A stretch of 55,435 nucleotides of DNA from assembly GCA_012295275.1 (NCBI GenBank), contig CM022677.1:2733698-2789132 (forward strand). Direction: 5' to 3'. This document shows positions 23,878 through 35,385 of this stretch, piece after piece. Both the position numbers and the translations under genes were made by a program. Source of the DNA: Chrysomallon squamiferum (lineage: Eukaryota > Mollusca > Gastropoda > Neomphalida > Peltospiridae). The notes beneath the pieces were generated by a model. It was not told where the DNA came from and did no database searches. It saw only the letters and a list, made by a program, of their open reading frames with translations. Position 1 is the first letter of the stretch; each line of letters starts with the position of its first letter.

Positions 23878-23967
23878 CTTCTTGTCACCGCCCCCTGGCA
23901 CATGGCTAGCGTTTTCCAAAGAACCAATCTTTGATTGCGCATTCCAAGTTACTTTCTGTGATTCAAT
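23878..23967 (-). CDS. Gene B, first visible tau-type repeat exon
   Basis: A 90-bp phase-0 exon (donor AAG|GTAAGA). The repeat starts IESQKVTWNAQ, has KIGSLEN and PGGGDKK. With the three exons downstream this gives a four-repeat arrangement like 4R tau. Further 5' exons, including any projection domain, must lie at higher coordinates, perhaps in or beyond the assembly gap; none was recognised. Confidence 0.9.
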
Positions 23968-24167
23968 CTGTTGACATTTAAAACAGGAATGTTTTCAAAA
24001 CTAAATAAATAACAAAAACTAATTCTTTAACCTGTTTTCTTTAGGGTTAGTTGGTAATTTTTTTTTTTCTTAAATATTTAAATTTGTAGAGAATGAAGTG
24101 TCGGATAGTTTCTTTTTAAATTGTTAGTGTATTCTTATTACTGTAAGATCTTAATAAGTTATAAATA

Positions 24168-24206
<39 letters not shown>

Positions 24207-25235
24207 TTATCATTTATCATTAATTTTTTAAAAAGAGAAAATTTAAGAAATGTTAAATATTTATTAAAATCAAATGGATATTAAAAAAATATAGAATATA
24301 ACAGACCTACAAGAGATACAAACATTTTATTATAATTTTTTTTTAATTATAAATACATTACTAACTTTCATCCTTGAAATTAAAACATTTATAATAATTA
24401 ACATTAATGATGCACACTTTATTATAAGCTAATATAAAGTAAAAGTATTAATTTATAATAACAATAATAATTATTATTTTGAAAATTAGTAAAATTTTTC
24501 TTATTCTGTAAAAATACTGGCTACCTGTAGATTTTTTATAATTTCTTTTAACTAAATAAGAATAAAGCAGTTTAATTATGCCAAGAGAAAGGAACAATAA
24601 ATAATTGTAATACATATAAAAATGTATTTGATTAGTTGATTTATATTAAAAAATTAAATCTAACAAGTACTGGTATAGACTAATGCAACAAATAGCTATG
24701 ATGTGTTTAAACACACACATACATACACATTAAATCTCTATTTTTCTTTCTTTTTTTAAAACTATTTTGACACTACAGAATGAATCAAAGAAATTAAAAC
24801 TGTGGAGAGAAGATTATACAATATTTAACAAAACTAAACAATATATACAAAATGACCATGCAGGGAAATGTGCTGCATTTTGAATCTGTGTAAAACAAAT
24901 TTACTCTCAAACAGACGATGAATGAGAAAACTGAAATTGAGAAACACTGAAATTAAAATATTAAAAATAAACAAAACAAAGAAATGTTGACATATTGTTG
25001 TTTACTTTGGACACAGTTCTGTAAAAGTAAATTTTAAGTATTTCTGTTTTTATTTCACAAGAAAAACTAGGAGATAGAAATCAAAAAATCATTTGTTTTC
25101 AACTTAAAATTGTAAGTAAATAAGTAAATAAATATCATCAATCACAAATTATAATAACATTTTAAACTCTAATAATATGAATTTGGTTGTGTTTAGGTAA
25201 TCATGCTTTTGTAACAAATATTTTTAAATTTTTAT
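23968..25235. other. Upstream intron of gene B
   Basis: AT-rich DNA with an (ATT)n run at about 24170-24202. No exon was recognised on either strand. Confidence 0.55.
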
Positions 25236-25435
25236 NNNNNNNNNNNNNNNNNNNNNNNNNNNNNNNNNNNNNNNNNNNNNNNNNNNNNNNNNNNNNNNNN
25301 NNNNNNNNNNNNNNNNNNNNNNNNNNNNNNNNNNNNNNNNNNNNNNNNNNNNNNNNNNNNNNNNNNNNNNNNNNNNNNNNNNNNNNNNNNNNNNNNNNNN
25401 NNNNNNNNNNNNNNNNNNNNNNNNNNNNNNNNNNN
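25236..25435. other. Assembly gap (200 N)
   Basis: Exactly 200 N, a conventional placeholder for a gap of unknown size. Exons of gene B or of the + strand gene at 25987 could be missing here. Confidence 0.99.
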
Positions 25436-25986
25436 ATTCATCTTTATTTTAGATATATTTGTTATCTCTCTAATCTATTTAGATTTAATTAATATTTTAT
25501 TTTTAATATTTCTTTATTTTATATATTTATTTTTTAAAATGCTGGCATTCAAAACTTCTCTGCGTGTAGATCACATACATTTAATTTAATAGCAAATATA
25601 GATCTGACCTTCATTCCTTTGAAGAAGCTAACTCCCAGAAGTAATTAGTTTAGATTTGGGATTAAATGCCTCTTTCTTTAATTTTTATTTATTTATGAAT
25701 TTGTTTTTGTTTTTTTCTCTATGAGATATATTTCTGTCACAGTTTTAGGCTCATCATAAATAATTATTAGTAGCCGGGAAGCCTGCCAAAACAGTCTGCT
25801 AGATCATTGTAGAAGTTCAAGATGACAGAGGAAATAAAAGAGAGAAATGTACTCAGTGAATACAGATAGAACACACTGTAAGCTGGAAACCATTTTGAGT
25901 TTATTGTGGCTAATCCAGCTTTACTTCCAAAATTGCTATATAAGTAATCTTGTGCAAGCTGAAAATAAATATTTCTGGTTTTGCAG

Positions 25987-26081
25987 GTGATTTTGAGAAA
26001 AAAAACCTGAAGCTGACAAATTCATCTGATACAGTTACTAGCCAGAGAGAGGAAATCAATAAAACAGAAAACTGTTCTGAA
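25987..26081 (+). CDS. Unrecognised gene D, penultimate exon
   Basis: A 95-bp exon between TTTTGCAG and a consensus donor GAA|GTAAGT. After two bases completing a split codon it encodes 31 residues rich in Lys, Glu, Asn, Ser and Thr (DFEKKNLKLTNSSDTV at the start) and ends in phase 0, matching the next exon. No family was recognised. Earlier exons are not visible and may be in or before the gap. Confidence 0.55.
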
Positions 26082-26598
26082 GTAAGTGGTCTTGATATGT
26101 TTTATAGTAATACTTTTTTTTTTCTTCTATATGTTTTAAAACAAGAGCCATAATAATAATTTTATGGGAAATATTAATTTCACACAGACTTAGTTAAAAT
26201 GGTAGAATTATCTTTATTTTGTTGTCTGTAATGCACGCCTATAAAAATTATATTTTTTATTAAGGTTTTAACTGATTAATTGTAAGGTTTGCTCAGGTAA
26301 AGGATTTAGTCTTTTTTAAAGTTATTTTTGCTGCTTCTTGAATGTTACCATTATATCCAGTCAGTATTAAAACATTGTTAAAGTATAATTTATAATAATT
26401 TTCCATGACTGAAATTTTTCTTCCCAAAGATTTTATAGTGCAAATTAATCAAATGCTCCTAGCTTGAAATAGGTAAAACAAATAATCATTTAAATAATTT
26501 ATGTTAAGATTTAGAATGATAAACTTGATGCTCATTTTTTATTTATAGTTAATTAATTTTTATTTTATTAATTTTTATTTCTATATTTGTTTATTTAG

Positions 26599-26850
26599 AT
26601 AAATCTGGCTAAAAAAGGGGAATGTACAAAATCCACAAAATTGCCTGATCTTGAACAAATAGTAAGAAACAGTGACTCATACATGAAACAAGATAGTTGT
26701 TTAAATATACCTATCAGACCACCAGCACAAACTTTGGATCCAGCATTTCAGAGGATTTTCTTGACCAGCTTGGAAGACCTTTCATGTAATCAGATCCAAG
26801 ATAGATCGGTGGATTTTATACTTATGTGGTTTGCAGGGAAGGGATATTAA
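26599..26850 (+). CDS. Unrecognised gene D, terminal exon
   Basis: After TTATTTAG the phase-0 frame runs 83 codons to TAA at 26848-26850. The first part is basic (INLAKKGECTKSTK). It continues LPDLEQIVRNSD, then a proline stretch (IPIRPP), LDPAFQRIFLTSLEDLSC, and ends FILMWFAGKGY. The LDPAFQ to SLEDL stretch looks like a short amphipathic helix, typical of a folded C-terminal motif rather than random sequence. Splice signals and phases agree with the exon at 25987. I do not recognise the protein and propose no function. Confidence 0.6.
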   Translation: MNLAKKGECTKSTKLPDLEQIVRNSDSYMKQDSCLNIPIRPPAQTLDPAFQRIFLTSLEDLSCNQIQDRSVDFILMWFAGKGY

Positions 26851-28270
26851 TGTTTTTTTGTTTGCTTTTTTTTTTCTTTATCTGCTCAAATAGCATTTTA
26901 AATAAATTATTTAAAAATATATAATAGCAATAACAACAACCATCACCACAACAACAACAACAATAATAATAAAATAAAATAAAACAAAAACCTGTCAAAA
27001 CCAGTACTTTATTTCTTGATTCTGTTTTATAAAAATTCCTCAATATTCCTGAAAAATGAACATTCCAAATGCACAGACATCAAGTTGGTGGTAATTATGT
27101 TATAAACTGCCATTGATCAGGAAGAAGCAGATGTAAATCCTTACAACTCTGATTCCTACCAGTCAAAACTTTATATATCAGATGACACAGAGTTGATTAG
27201 TTTCAGTGTTACTGTTGCAGTATCTGCATTATTTTGTTCAATTATTTTTTTTTTTTATCAGCTGGATCACTTCCTCGTTCAGGATTCAAATCTGTTAAGT
27301 TTTGTTTTGTGTTAGAATAATATACAAAAACTAGCTGATGAACTTAATGATATTCACAGATAATGTTTATTTTTTATGAATTTATTCAGCTGTCATTTAC
27401 TGTTATAAATTTTTTTTTTCTTAAATATTTCAAAAAGATTTGAAGGTGTAAAGGACTTTTTTGTGGTTTGAATTAATTATATCATCACATTTAAAAGTGT
27501 TAAATATTTGTAATTAATTGGAATTCTCTTTTGGGATTAAAAGATTATTATTCTGGATAAATGTATTGTTGCCAGATTATTAACTTATATTTCTAATCAA
27601 ATCTAAAATTATGTGTATAGGATCAGTTCTAAGTGTTCCAAAAAAGTAAAGTAATCAAAATGACTGAATTCACATACCTAGTGCAGAATGATATTAACAT
27701 TTTGTTATTAGAACTGAAAAGCTTTGGTATCTATTAGTAAACTAATGAATTCTTTTCAGTTTACAGGTGGAAACTGTCAAGTCCATGTCAGATTTTGTAT
27801 TTCTTTTAAAAACTTGGTCAATGACAGAGTTTTTCAGATCTCACTCTCTCCCTTACAGTACAAGGCAGGTCAGTGCTGAAGATTCAGAGGAGAATTCACA
27901 ATTTTATGAATTTCAGCTTTGAGAAATATTAGTGGTATTTGTATTATTATTATTACATTTTCATGTTATGTTTGTATTGCTTAACTTTAAAATATTTTGA
28001 TTTAATCAATGCATTCTTTTTGTTTAGTATTAGAAAATCTTTCATAAAGAAATATTTTCAAATATGTTTATGAATTTAGTTATAAAAGACAATTTTTCTT
28101 TTTAAATTGAACAGAATGTAAAATTTGTAGTGATACTTTTTTATAGATATATATTTTTTGTTTAAATTATTTGTGATTTATTATTAAAATCTATTACAAT
28201 AAGAAACAGATGGTGTTTATTTATAATAATTTCTTTCTAACATTACAGACAATTAAACAAAACCAAAAAA
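26851..28270. other. Non-coding DNA after gene D
   Basis: AT-rich with (AAC)n/(AAT)n at about 26935-26980. It probably includes the 3' UTR of gene D. No other feature was supported. Confidence 0.5.
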
Positions 28271-28385
28271 TACTTATTATTCTATTAAATTTTATTACTG
28301 TATCTACAGGAAAGACAAGATTCTGGAATCAGCTTCAGTTACAAGAATAGGGAGAAGATTTTAAACAGATGAGGTATCTACTGAT
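28271..28385 (+). repeat. Left member of inverted repeat pair
   Basis: About 115 bp containing TCTACAGGAAAGACAAGATT and TCAGCTTCAGTTACAAGAAT. Its reverse complement, with few differences, is at 30331-30446. The pair brackets about 1.95 kb of GATA-rich DNA. Confidence 0.8.
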
Positions 28386-29119
28386 AACTGGTAAAGAGAT
28401 ACATAGAAAGAAAAGAGGGAGATATTATTGATAGACTGATAGACAGTTAGATCAGTAGAAGTTAAGCAGTAAATTGATAGATGTAGATGAATTTAGGCAG
28501 ATAGTTAAACATGACAATGGCCATCTATCTATTCTGTGTTTTCTTCTTTCTGTCATGTGTGTTTGTGTGCCAGGCTGAGAGTGTAGACATACAGTAAAAT
28601 ACATAGGTTGTAATGTAGCTATCTAGACATAGTTAGTTATGTATGTAGGTAGTTTGACAGGGAATTAGATATGATTGATGGATGGTTATTGATCTGTTAT
28701 TGATAATAAACAAATAGGTATGTAGGTCAGTAGTTCAGTAGGTTAATATGTAGATATATGTAGATAGTATGTAGCAGACAGACAGATAGGTGTAGGCAGG
28801 TATGATGGTAATGTGGAAGACTGAATATATATATATATATATATAGCTACAGGTGTAGGTATGTAAGCTGGAGCAGGGAATAGTATATAGAAGGAAAAGT
28901 TGCTTGTCTTTTTTGAAGAGTGAATATATTGAGTAAATATGTTTGCAAACATACAGAACTATAGGGAGGTTTGAAGGTATGTAGACAATAAGATGTTTAA
29001 ATGACTGATAGATGTTATTGATATATAAACTGTTAGATAGGTTGATTATGTAGATAGAATGAGAAATTGTGTACATAAATATCCATATAGAGATACATAT
29101 AGATAGGTGGACACAGAAA

Positions 29120-29150
<31 letters not shown>

Positions 29151-30138
29151 ATTGATAAGAATGGCTAAATATGGGAATTGTGAATGAGAGTTATAAATGG
29201 AAAGTAACACAGAAAGATAGATATAAAACGTAGTTATAATAATTTAGGGAGATAGTCAGGAAGATGAATATCTGATTCAAGGGATTGTTATTGATGGATA
29301 GAGAAATATATATAGGGAGGCATTTCCTTAGAGTTCGATGGATGGATAAATAGATAGGTGTAAGCATATATGATGGTAAAGTGGATATGATCATGTATAT
29401 GTACATAGATAAATACACACAGAGACAGACAGAAGACAGAGAGGATTGGATCTGTATTTGGATCGAGTTAGATATCCAGAGTTAAATACAGATAGATTAT
29501 ATATAGATATATAGAAATAAATACAAATAGATTTTATATATATATAAATACACACACAGAGATAAATACAGATAGATTATACAGATAGATTATATAGATG
29601 AAAGATATAAATACAGATAGATTACATAGACATTCAGCAAAATAGTGAGGTTTGAAGTAGTATATAGTTAGATATTCAGGGAGCTGGACATATTATTGAT
29701 TGATGGTTATTGAAAATTAGACGTATAAGCTAGAGAGATAAACTGATAGGTAGGTATGTTACTAGTTTGGTAGATTGATTTGTAGACAGACTGACAGACA
29801 TATAGATAGACATGTGTGTTAAGAACGGGGATGTGTATATATATATATATATACAGATGTATACACACACATACAGAACGTGTATAGTAATGATAATTTA
29901 TTTGTGTGTTTAAAGATGATTAGTATATGTGTGTGTGTGTAAAAAAGGGTGGATAGAGAGGTAAATTGATAGACAGAAGAAAGCTAGATAGATGCAAGGA
30001 GGCATCAGTATATACTCTCCCAGCTGTAAGAAAGACCGAGTCTGTTGCTTATGTACATGGGATAAATAGATAAAAAGAATGTATTTAAATAATTAAATAT
30101 GATATAAATAGAGAGAGTGTATACGTAAATATGTGTGT

Positions 30139-30180
<42 letters not shown>

Positions 30181-30330
30181 AAAATAGACTGTGCTATTTG
30201 TAACCGAGAGGGTAAGATAGCTTGATGTAGGGATAGTTAGACGTATTAATCGCTTGAAAAATAGATTGATAGGTTATGAAACTGCTTTGGAAAGAAAAAT
30301 CCATCTTTTGTGAATAATAATTGTTCCATA
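28386..30330. repeat. GATA/TAGA-rich low-complexity block
   Basis: Dense short GATA, TAGA, AGGTA and TG repeats (for example (TG)n at 29121-29150 and 30134-30178) with no credible exon. The Tyr/Ile/Ser-rich - strand frames reflect composition. A block near 28785-28810 recurs in diverged form near 29354-29385 (TAGGTGTA followed by TATGATGGTAA), hinting at internal duplication. Confidence 0.75.
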
Positions 30331-30446
30331 TCAGTAGACACCTCATCTGTTTAAATTTTTCTCCCTATTCTTATAACTGAAGCTGATTCCAGAATCTTGT
30401 CTTTCCTGTAGATACAATAATAAAATGTAATAGAAATAATCATTAT
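30331..30446 (-). repeat. Right member of inverted repeat pair
   Basis: Reverse complement of 28271-28385 by eye. No obvious target-site duplication was seen at the outer edges, so a transposon with these as terminal repeats is possible but unproven. Confidence 0.8.
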
Positions 30447-30767
30447 TTTTCCATATATATATATAGGTAAATGGATATAGTGATGAATGAATGGTTAGCT
30501 AGACAGGTAATAAGATTAAGCTATACCACAGGTTGATCAACAAACAGACAGATACATAGATAGACAAATAGCCAAAGAAATTGATGATGAAATAAAACAT
30601 ATACATAGATTGACTGATAGATAGATAGAAACATGCAGGTAAGTAAGGATGAGTAATTTGGACAGTGAAAGCCAGAGGGAGATATTTATATGTCATAACT
30701 TATTCTTAAGTATATACACTTCTGTCTATGCTCTGTTGGCCTGTCTGTCTATCCGTATATAGAAAGA

Positions 30768-31076
30768 GCTTTCAAAGTAATGACACTGTATTCAAAATTA
30801 GAAAAAGTAGCAATACCCTATGTATCCATCTGTTCATCTATCTTCAGTAACTATATCTGTATGTAGGTATTTCTATTTATCTATCATAATCTATCTATCT
30901 GTCTGTCTATCTAACCAAAATAATGTTATTATATTAATGTACTAATTAACCATTCCCTATGGAAATGTTGCCAAACATACACCACGGTGAGGTTCAGTAC
31001 ACGTAGGGGATGTTAGTAATGGTTAGTATTTTTAAAAGGTTAGTATTTGGTTAATGATTTGTATTTTCTTAATGGT
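30768..31076 (+). repeat. Dispersed repeat R, short copy
   Basis: This stretch is the reverse complement of about 50700-51020. Shared landmarks are the block around CACGGTGAGGTTCAGTACAC, the AACCAAAATAATGTTATTAT stretch, the GATA-rich part and a minisatellite of TTAGTATTTGG-like units. Here the minisatellite has only about three units; at 50 kb it has many more. Confidence 0.85.
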
Positions 31077-31690
31077 TAGTCTCTTTCTCTCTGTCTCTCT
31101 CTTTCTCTTACTCTCTATCTCTTTCTCTTTTCTCTCTTTCTCTTTTCTCTCTATCTCTGTCTCTCCGTGCGACTCTCTCGGTCTCTGTGTCTATCTCTCT
31201 CTGACTTGCTCTCTCTGTCTCTCTTTCCCTCTATCACTGTCTCTCTTTTCTCTCTTTCTCTCTGTCTAACTCTGTCTCTCTCTTCCACTCTCTGACTCTG
31301 TCTCTCTGTCTTTCTTTCTCGGTCTCTCTCCATATCTCTCTGTCTCTCTCTGAATCTCTCTTTCTCCCTCTGTCTCTTTCTTTCTCTGTCTCTATCTGTT
31401 CTGAATCTCTCTTTTTCTCTCTTTATCTCTCTATCTCTCTCTGTCTCCCTATGTCCCTGTCTCTTTTCTCTCTGTCTCTTTCTCCCTCTGTGTCAGTCCC
31501 TATCTGTCTCTCTCTTTATCTCACTGTCTCTCACTGTCTTTCTCTCTTTGTCTCTCTGTGTCTCTGTCTCTCTTTCTCTCTGTCTCTCTTTCTCTCTGTC
31601 TATCTGTCTGTCTGTGTCTGTATCTCTCTGTGTGTTTTTCTCTGTCTCTGTCTTTTTCTCTCTCTCTCTGTAACTCGCTTTCTTCTCTCC
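31077..31690. repeat. Long TCTC/TGTC pyrimidine tract
   Basis: About 600 bp that is almost wholly pyrimidine apart from G in TGTC units. Such tracts can adopt triplex (H-DNA) forms. Open frames on both strands are repeat products. Confidence 0.95.
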
Positions 31691-32700
31691 ACACAAACTT
31701 AACAATTCTGCCTAAAGCAAAATTAACCAACAGCAAAAGCAACAACTATAACACCAATATTAGCAATAATAAAAATAACAAAAATAGTAATAATTATGTA
31801 CCACAGTAAACTAAATAACAGTGTTAGCAATAATATCAACAACAAAAATAAAAACAAACAAAAATGAAAGATGACACATACACACACAAACACACTTAAT
31901 TATACTTTTAAACACCTGAATTGATGTTACATTCCGCGCTCTAGAAATCATTGTAACTGTGAAATTTAAATGTGTCAGTATGAAATGGCAGAAAAACAGT
32001 ATTTATATGTAATTGAAATTTTTATGCTACATTTTTACAGTGAAATGAAATTTTCATGAAAACGTACAATCTTAGTCGTAGTGAAACCCAAATCTCTTTT
32101 TCTCTAATCATAATAAATAATATATATAAATTTTCACGTATCAAAACGGAATGTCGTAATAAATTTAAATTCTTATTTTTATTCTGAATAGTATGAATGA
32201 ATAAATATTAAGTTTTTAGTAAAGAAACATTTTAAATATATGAAATAAACTAAGAATACACAGAGATACTACTACTACTACTACTACTACTACTAATAAT
32301 AATAATAATTAGTCAATTTTATAGACAAAGTAGTCTAAGGGAAATAACTCTGTTGTCCATTAATAGGAATGAATATAACGATGATAATGGTTAACATCAT
32401 TAACAACAACAAAACAAATTTTGAAAAAGGAAATAAAAAAAAAATGATGTATTTTGTAATTTAGATTTCTGTTTCATTTAATTCATTTAGTTAAGTGCTA
32501 AAGAAATGATATGAAATTAAATTTTTAGAATATATATTAAATTAATAATTGTTTGATAATTTTGATAATAATTTTAAACGAAAAATAACAAATAGTGGCA
32601 TAATGAATCAATAATAATTTTTTTATTACATTAAATATTTTCACAAACTTTGATGAATCTTCTATTCACATATTTCCACAAACTGATTTCATATCAAGTA
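31691..32700. other. AT-rich non-coding stretch
   Basis: Contains (ACT)n/(AAT)n at about 32268-32308. Nothing else was recognised. Confidence 0.6.
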
Positions 32701-32837
32701 ATTCTGATAAACCCTTTTTTAAATGTAAGAAAGGGGAGATAACTCCATCCGAGAAAGTATTCGTTTTCATATTAAAGGAAAATAACTCTATTTGTGAATA
32801 TATTCGCTGGTAACTATTATTAAGAAATATTTTATTG
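32701..32837 (+). repeat. Direct repeat, left copy, flanking 68-bp array
   Basis: Contains GAAAGTATTCGTTTTCATAT and GGGGAGATAACT. A second copy, same orientation, is at 34135-34262. The two bracket the tandem array. Confidence 0.85.
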
Positions 32838-33269
32838 TTTATTATATTTAATATAACAAATATTCATTTGTTTCTCCTTTTACCATCGGACAAAAGTATA
32901 ATGTAGAAAACAATTCTTGTATTTTTAAGTTCTCACTATCTTTATCATATTTCAAGTTCAGTTATATCAAAATATAAATTTTCTTTTTGAAAATTTTAGA
33001 TTTCAACAAATTAGATATTTTCAACATTGAATTATTATTATTAATATAAAACAGATGTTATTTACCTTTTAGACATTGATATATTAATATAACAAAAAAA
33101 GAATATCCTATAAATATTTCCATCTGATCGATAATTTTAATATAAAAAGCATTCATTATTTAAAATGCTTATCAAATGATTAAGCAGTGTCCACTAATTA
33201 AATTAAATTAAATTATTGGATTCCATTGGTTGAAAATATACCTGCACATTAATCACAAGCGAATATATT

Positions 33270-34134
33270 TATATTCTCTCCCTTTAACATGAAAAAGAAT
33301 AACCTCTCGGATAGAGTTATGTTCCCGTTGTTACATTTTTTCTCCTTGATTATTCAGGTTAAAACGAACATATTCCTATATAGATTTATCTCCCTTTAAC
33401 ATGAAAACGAATAACCTCTCGGATGGAGGTATCTCCCCTTTGTTACATTTTTCTCCTTGATTATTCAGGTTAAAACAAACATATTCATGTATAGAGTTAT
33501 CTCCCCTTTGTTACATTTTTCTCTTCATTATTCAGGTTAAAACGAACATATTCCTATATAGAGTTATGTCCCCTTTCCTAGATTTTCCTCCTTGATTATT
33601 CAGGTTAAAACGAACATATTCCTATATAGATTTATCTCCGTTTAACATGAAAACGAATAACCTCTCTGATAGAGTTATCTCCCCTTTGTTACATTTTTCT
33701 CGATTATTCAGGTTAAAACGAACATATTCCTATATAGAGTTATCTCCCCTTCGTTACATTTTTCTCTTGATTATTCAGGTTAAAACGAACATATTCCTAT
33801 ATGGAGTTATGTCCCCTTCGTTACATTTGTCTCTTGATTATTCAGGTTAAAACGAACATATTCCTATATAGAGTTATGTCCCCTTTGTTAGATTTTTCTC
33901 CTTGATTAGTCAGGTTAAAACGAATATATTCCTATATAGATTTATCTCCCCTTTGTTACATTTTTCTCTTGATTATTAAAACGAACAGATTCCTATATAG
34001 AGTTATGTCCCCTTTGTTACATTTTTCTCCTTGATTAGTCAGGTTAAAACGAATATATTCCTATATAGATTTATCTCCCCTTTGTTACATTTTTCTCTTG
34101 ATTATTAAAACGAACAGATTCCTATATAGAGTTA
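33270..34134 (+). repeat. Tandem array of ~68-bp units with GTTATCTCCCCTTT motif
   Basis: About 11 units, each built from GATTATTCAGGTTAAAACGA, CATATTCCTATATAGAGTTA, TCTCCCCTTTGTTAC and TTTTTCTC. Some lack the CAGGTT part and some carry an extra CTCTCGGATAGAG insert. The open frame inside it (33647-33850) is broken elsewhere in the array and is not a gene. Confidence 0.9.
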
Positions 34135-34262
34135 TCTGATAAACCCTTTAATAATATAAGAAAGGGGAGATAACGTCATCCAAGAAAGTATTCGTTTTCA
34201 TATTAAAGGGAAATAACTCTATTTGTGAATATATTCGCTTGTAACTATTATTAAGAATTTTT
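34135..34262 (+). repeat. Direct repeat, right copy, flanking 68-bp array
   Basis: Second copy of 32701-32837. It differs by small indels and a few substitutions. Confidence 0.85.
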
Positions 34263-34275
34263 TATTCAATATAGA

Positions 34276-34620
34276 AGATTGTAAAAGCAGAGCAATAATA
34301 AAAAGAAATAAAAACGCATGGCCCCTACCCCCCTGCCCTAGTACCCCACCCTCACAGCTTGTACTTTTGGAATCCGATGGAATCCTATTCCAGATTCATC
34401 TACGAAATATTGTGGAAACATCACTTTCTTTATATATAACATGGGTCATACCCCGTGATGTGTCACCAGAGGTGGGAGGAGTTTACTCGGCGAAGTAAAG
34501 GCTATATTGATTACAGTTTAGTGATATGTGCTCACAAACGTAGATTAGAGTTATGTCCCTTACGTGAGATGTATTCACTAAGCAAAGTGGAAATTATATC
34601 GATTAGAGTTATCTTGAAAA
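34276..34620 (+). repeat. Segmental duplication, copy without MITE
   Basis: Landmarks shared in order with 34760-35385: GAAGATTGTAA, GCCCCTACCCCCCTGCCCTA, CCAGATTCATCTACGAAATA, ACATGGGTCATACCCC, GGTGGGAGGAGTTTACTCGG and GATATGTGCTCACAAAC. At 34434-34435 it preserves the uninterrupted TA site that is filled by a MITE in the other copy. Confidence 0.85.
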
Positions 34621-34759
34621 ATGAAATAAAAAAGAATAATGATGTAGTTTCTAATTTAGATTTCTGTTTCATTTAATTCATTTAGTTAACTGCTAAAGAA
34701 ATGCTATTTAATTATTCAGTCAAGTTATGAAAAAATAATTCTAATAAAAACATTATTCA

Positions 34760-35385
34760 CATAATAGAAGATTGTAACAGCAGAACAAAAAAAAAATAGT
34801 TTAAGAAATAAAAACGTATGGCCCCTGCCCCCCTGCCCTAGTACCCCACCCTCACACAGCTTGTGAAGGTACAGAACAATGTTTCTTGTAAGCATGTTCA
34901 TGTGCGTGAGATCGTGGGATTGAATCTCAGCGTTTTTGGAGACATCAGCATTTCCGATTCCAGATTCATCTACGAAATACTGTGGAAACATCACTTTCTT
35001 TATACAGGGTGGCCCAGATGTAACCGAGCCCGAAAGCTCAATCGATGATCACTGATTTCAAGTCTGCTTCGCGAAAATGTGCAAAAAAGTAACAGAATGA
35101 ACCATTGAACGATGTCATCACTGTACTACAAATAATGGTTTGCATTTTGAACATTTGCTGTAACTATATGAAATAAAATTTGTTTCATTTAACTGTAACT
35201 TTACATCTGGGCCACCCTGTATATAACATGGGTCATACCCCGTTATGTGTCACCAGAGGTGGGAGGAGTTTACTCGGCGAAGTAAAGGCTATATTGATTA
35301 CAGTTTAGTGATATGTGCTCACAAACATAGATTAGAGTTAGGTCCCTTACATGAGATGTACTCAGTAAACAAATTAAAGATTATA
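34760..35385 (+). repeat. Segmental duplication, copy with MITE and extra segment
   Basis: Same order of landmarks as 34276-34620. It has an extra stretch of about 75 bp (34865-34950) containing a tRNA B-box-like motif (TGGGATTGAATCTC) and the MITE at 35005-35219. It continues into further 85 to 95-bp units at 35386-35600. Confidence 0.85.
35005..35219. mobile_element. TA-flanked MITE with 19-bp terminal inverted repeats
   Basis: A 215-bp element that starts CAGGGTGGCCCAGATGTAA and ends with its exact reverse complement, flanked by TA on both sides (35003-35004 and 35220-35221). Removing the element and one TA gives the sequence of the paralogous copy at 34434, so this is a recognisable empty/filled pair. 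TA target duplication and short TIRs point to a non-autonomous Tc1/mariner-superfamily (or related TA-targeting) element. It has no coding capacity. Confidence 0.92.

Noticed and set aside
31054-31809. Several Ser/Leu and Arg/Glu-rich frames
   Set aside because: All fall in the pyrimidine-rich tandem tract.
33647-33850. 67-codon frame in the 68-bp array
   Set aside because: The unit length is not a multiple of three and other units carry stops; the frame is incidental.
34725-35048. ORFs across the GC-rich duplicated block and the MITE end
   Set aside because: They cross the insertion boundary of a transposon and have no equivalent in the empty copy.
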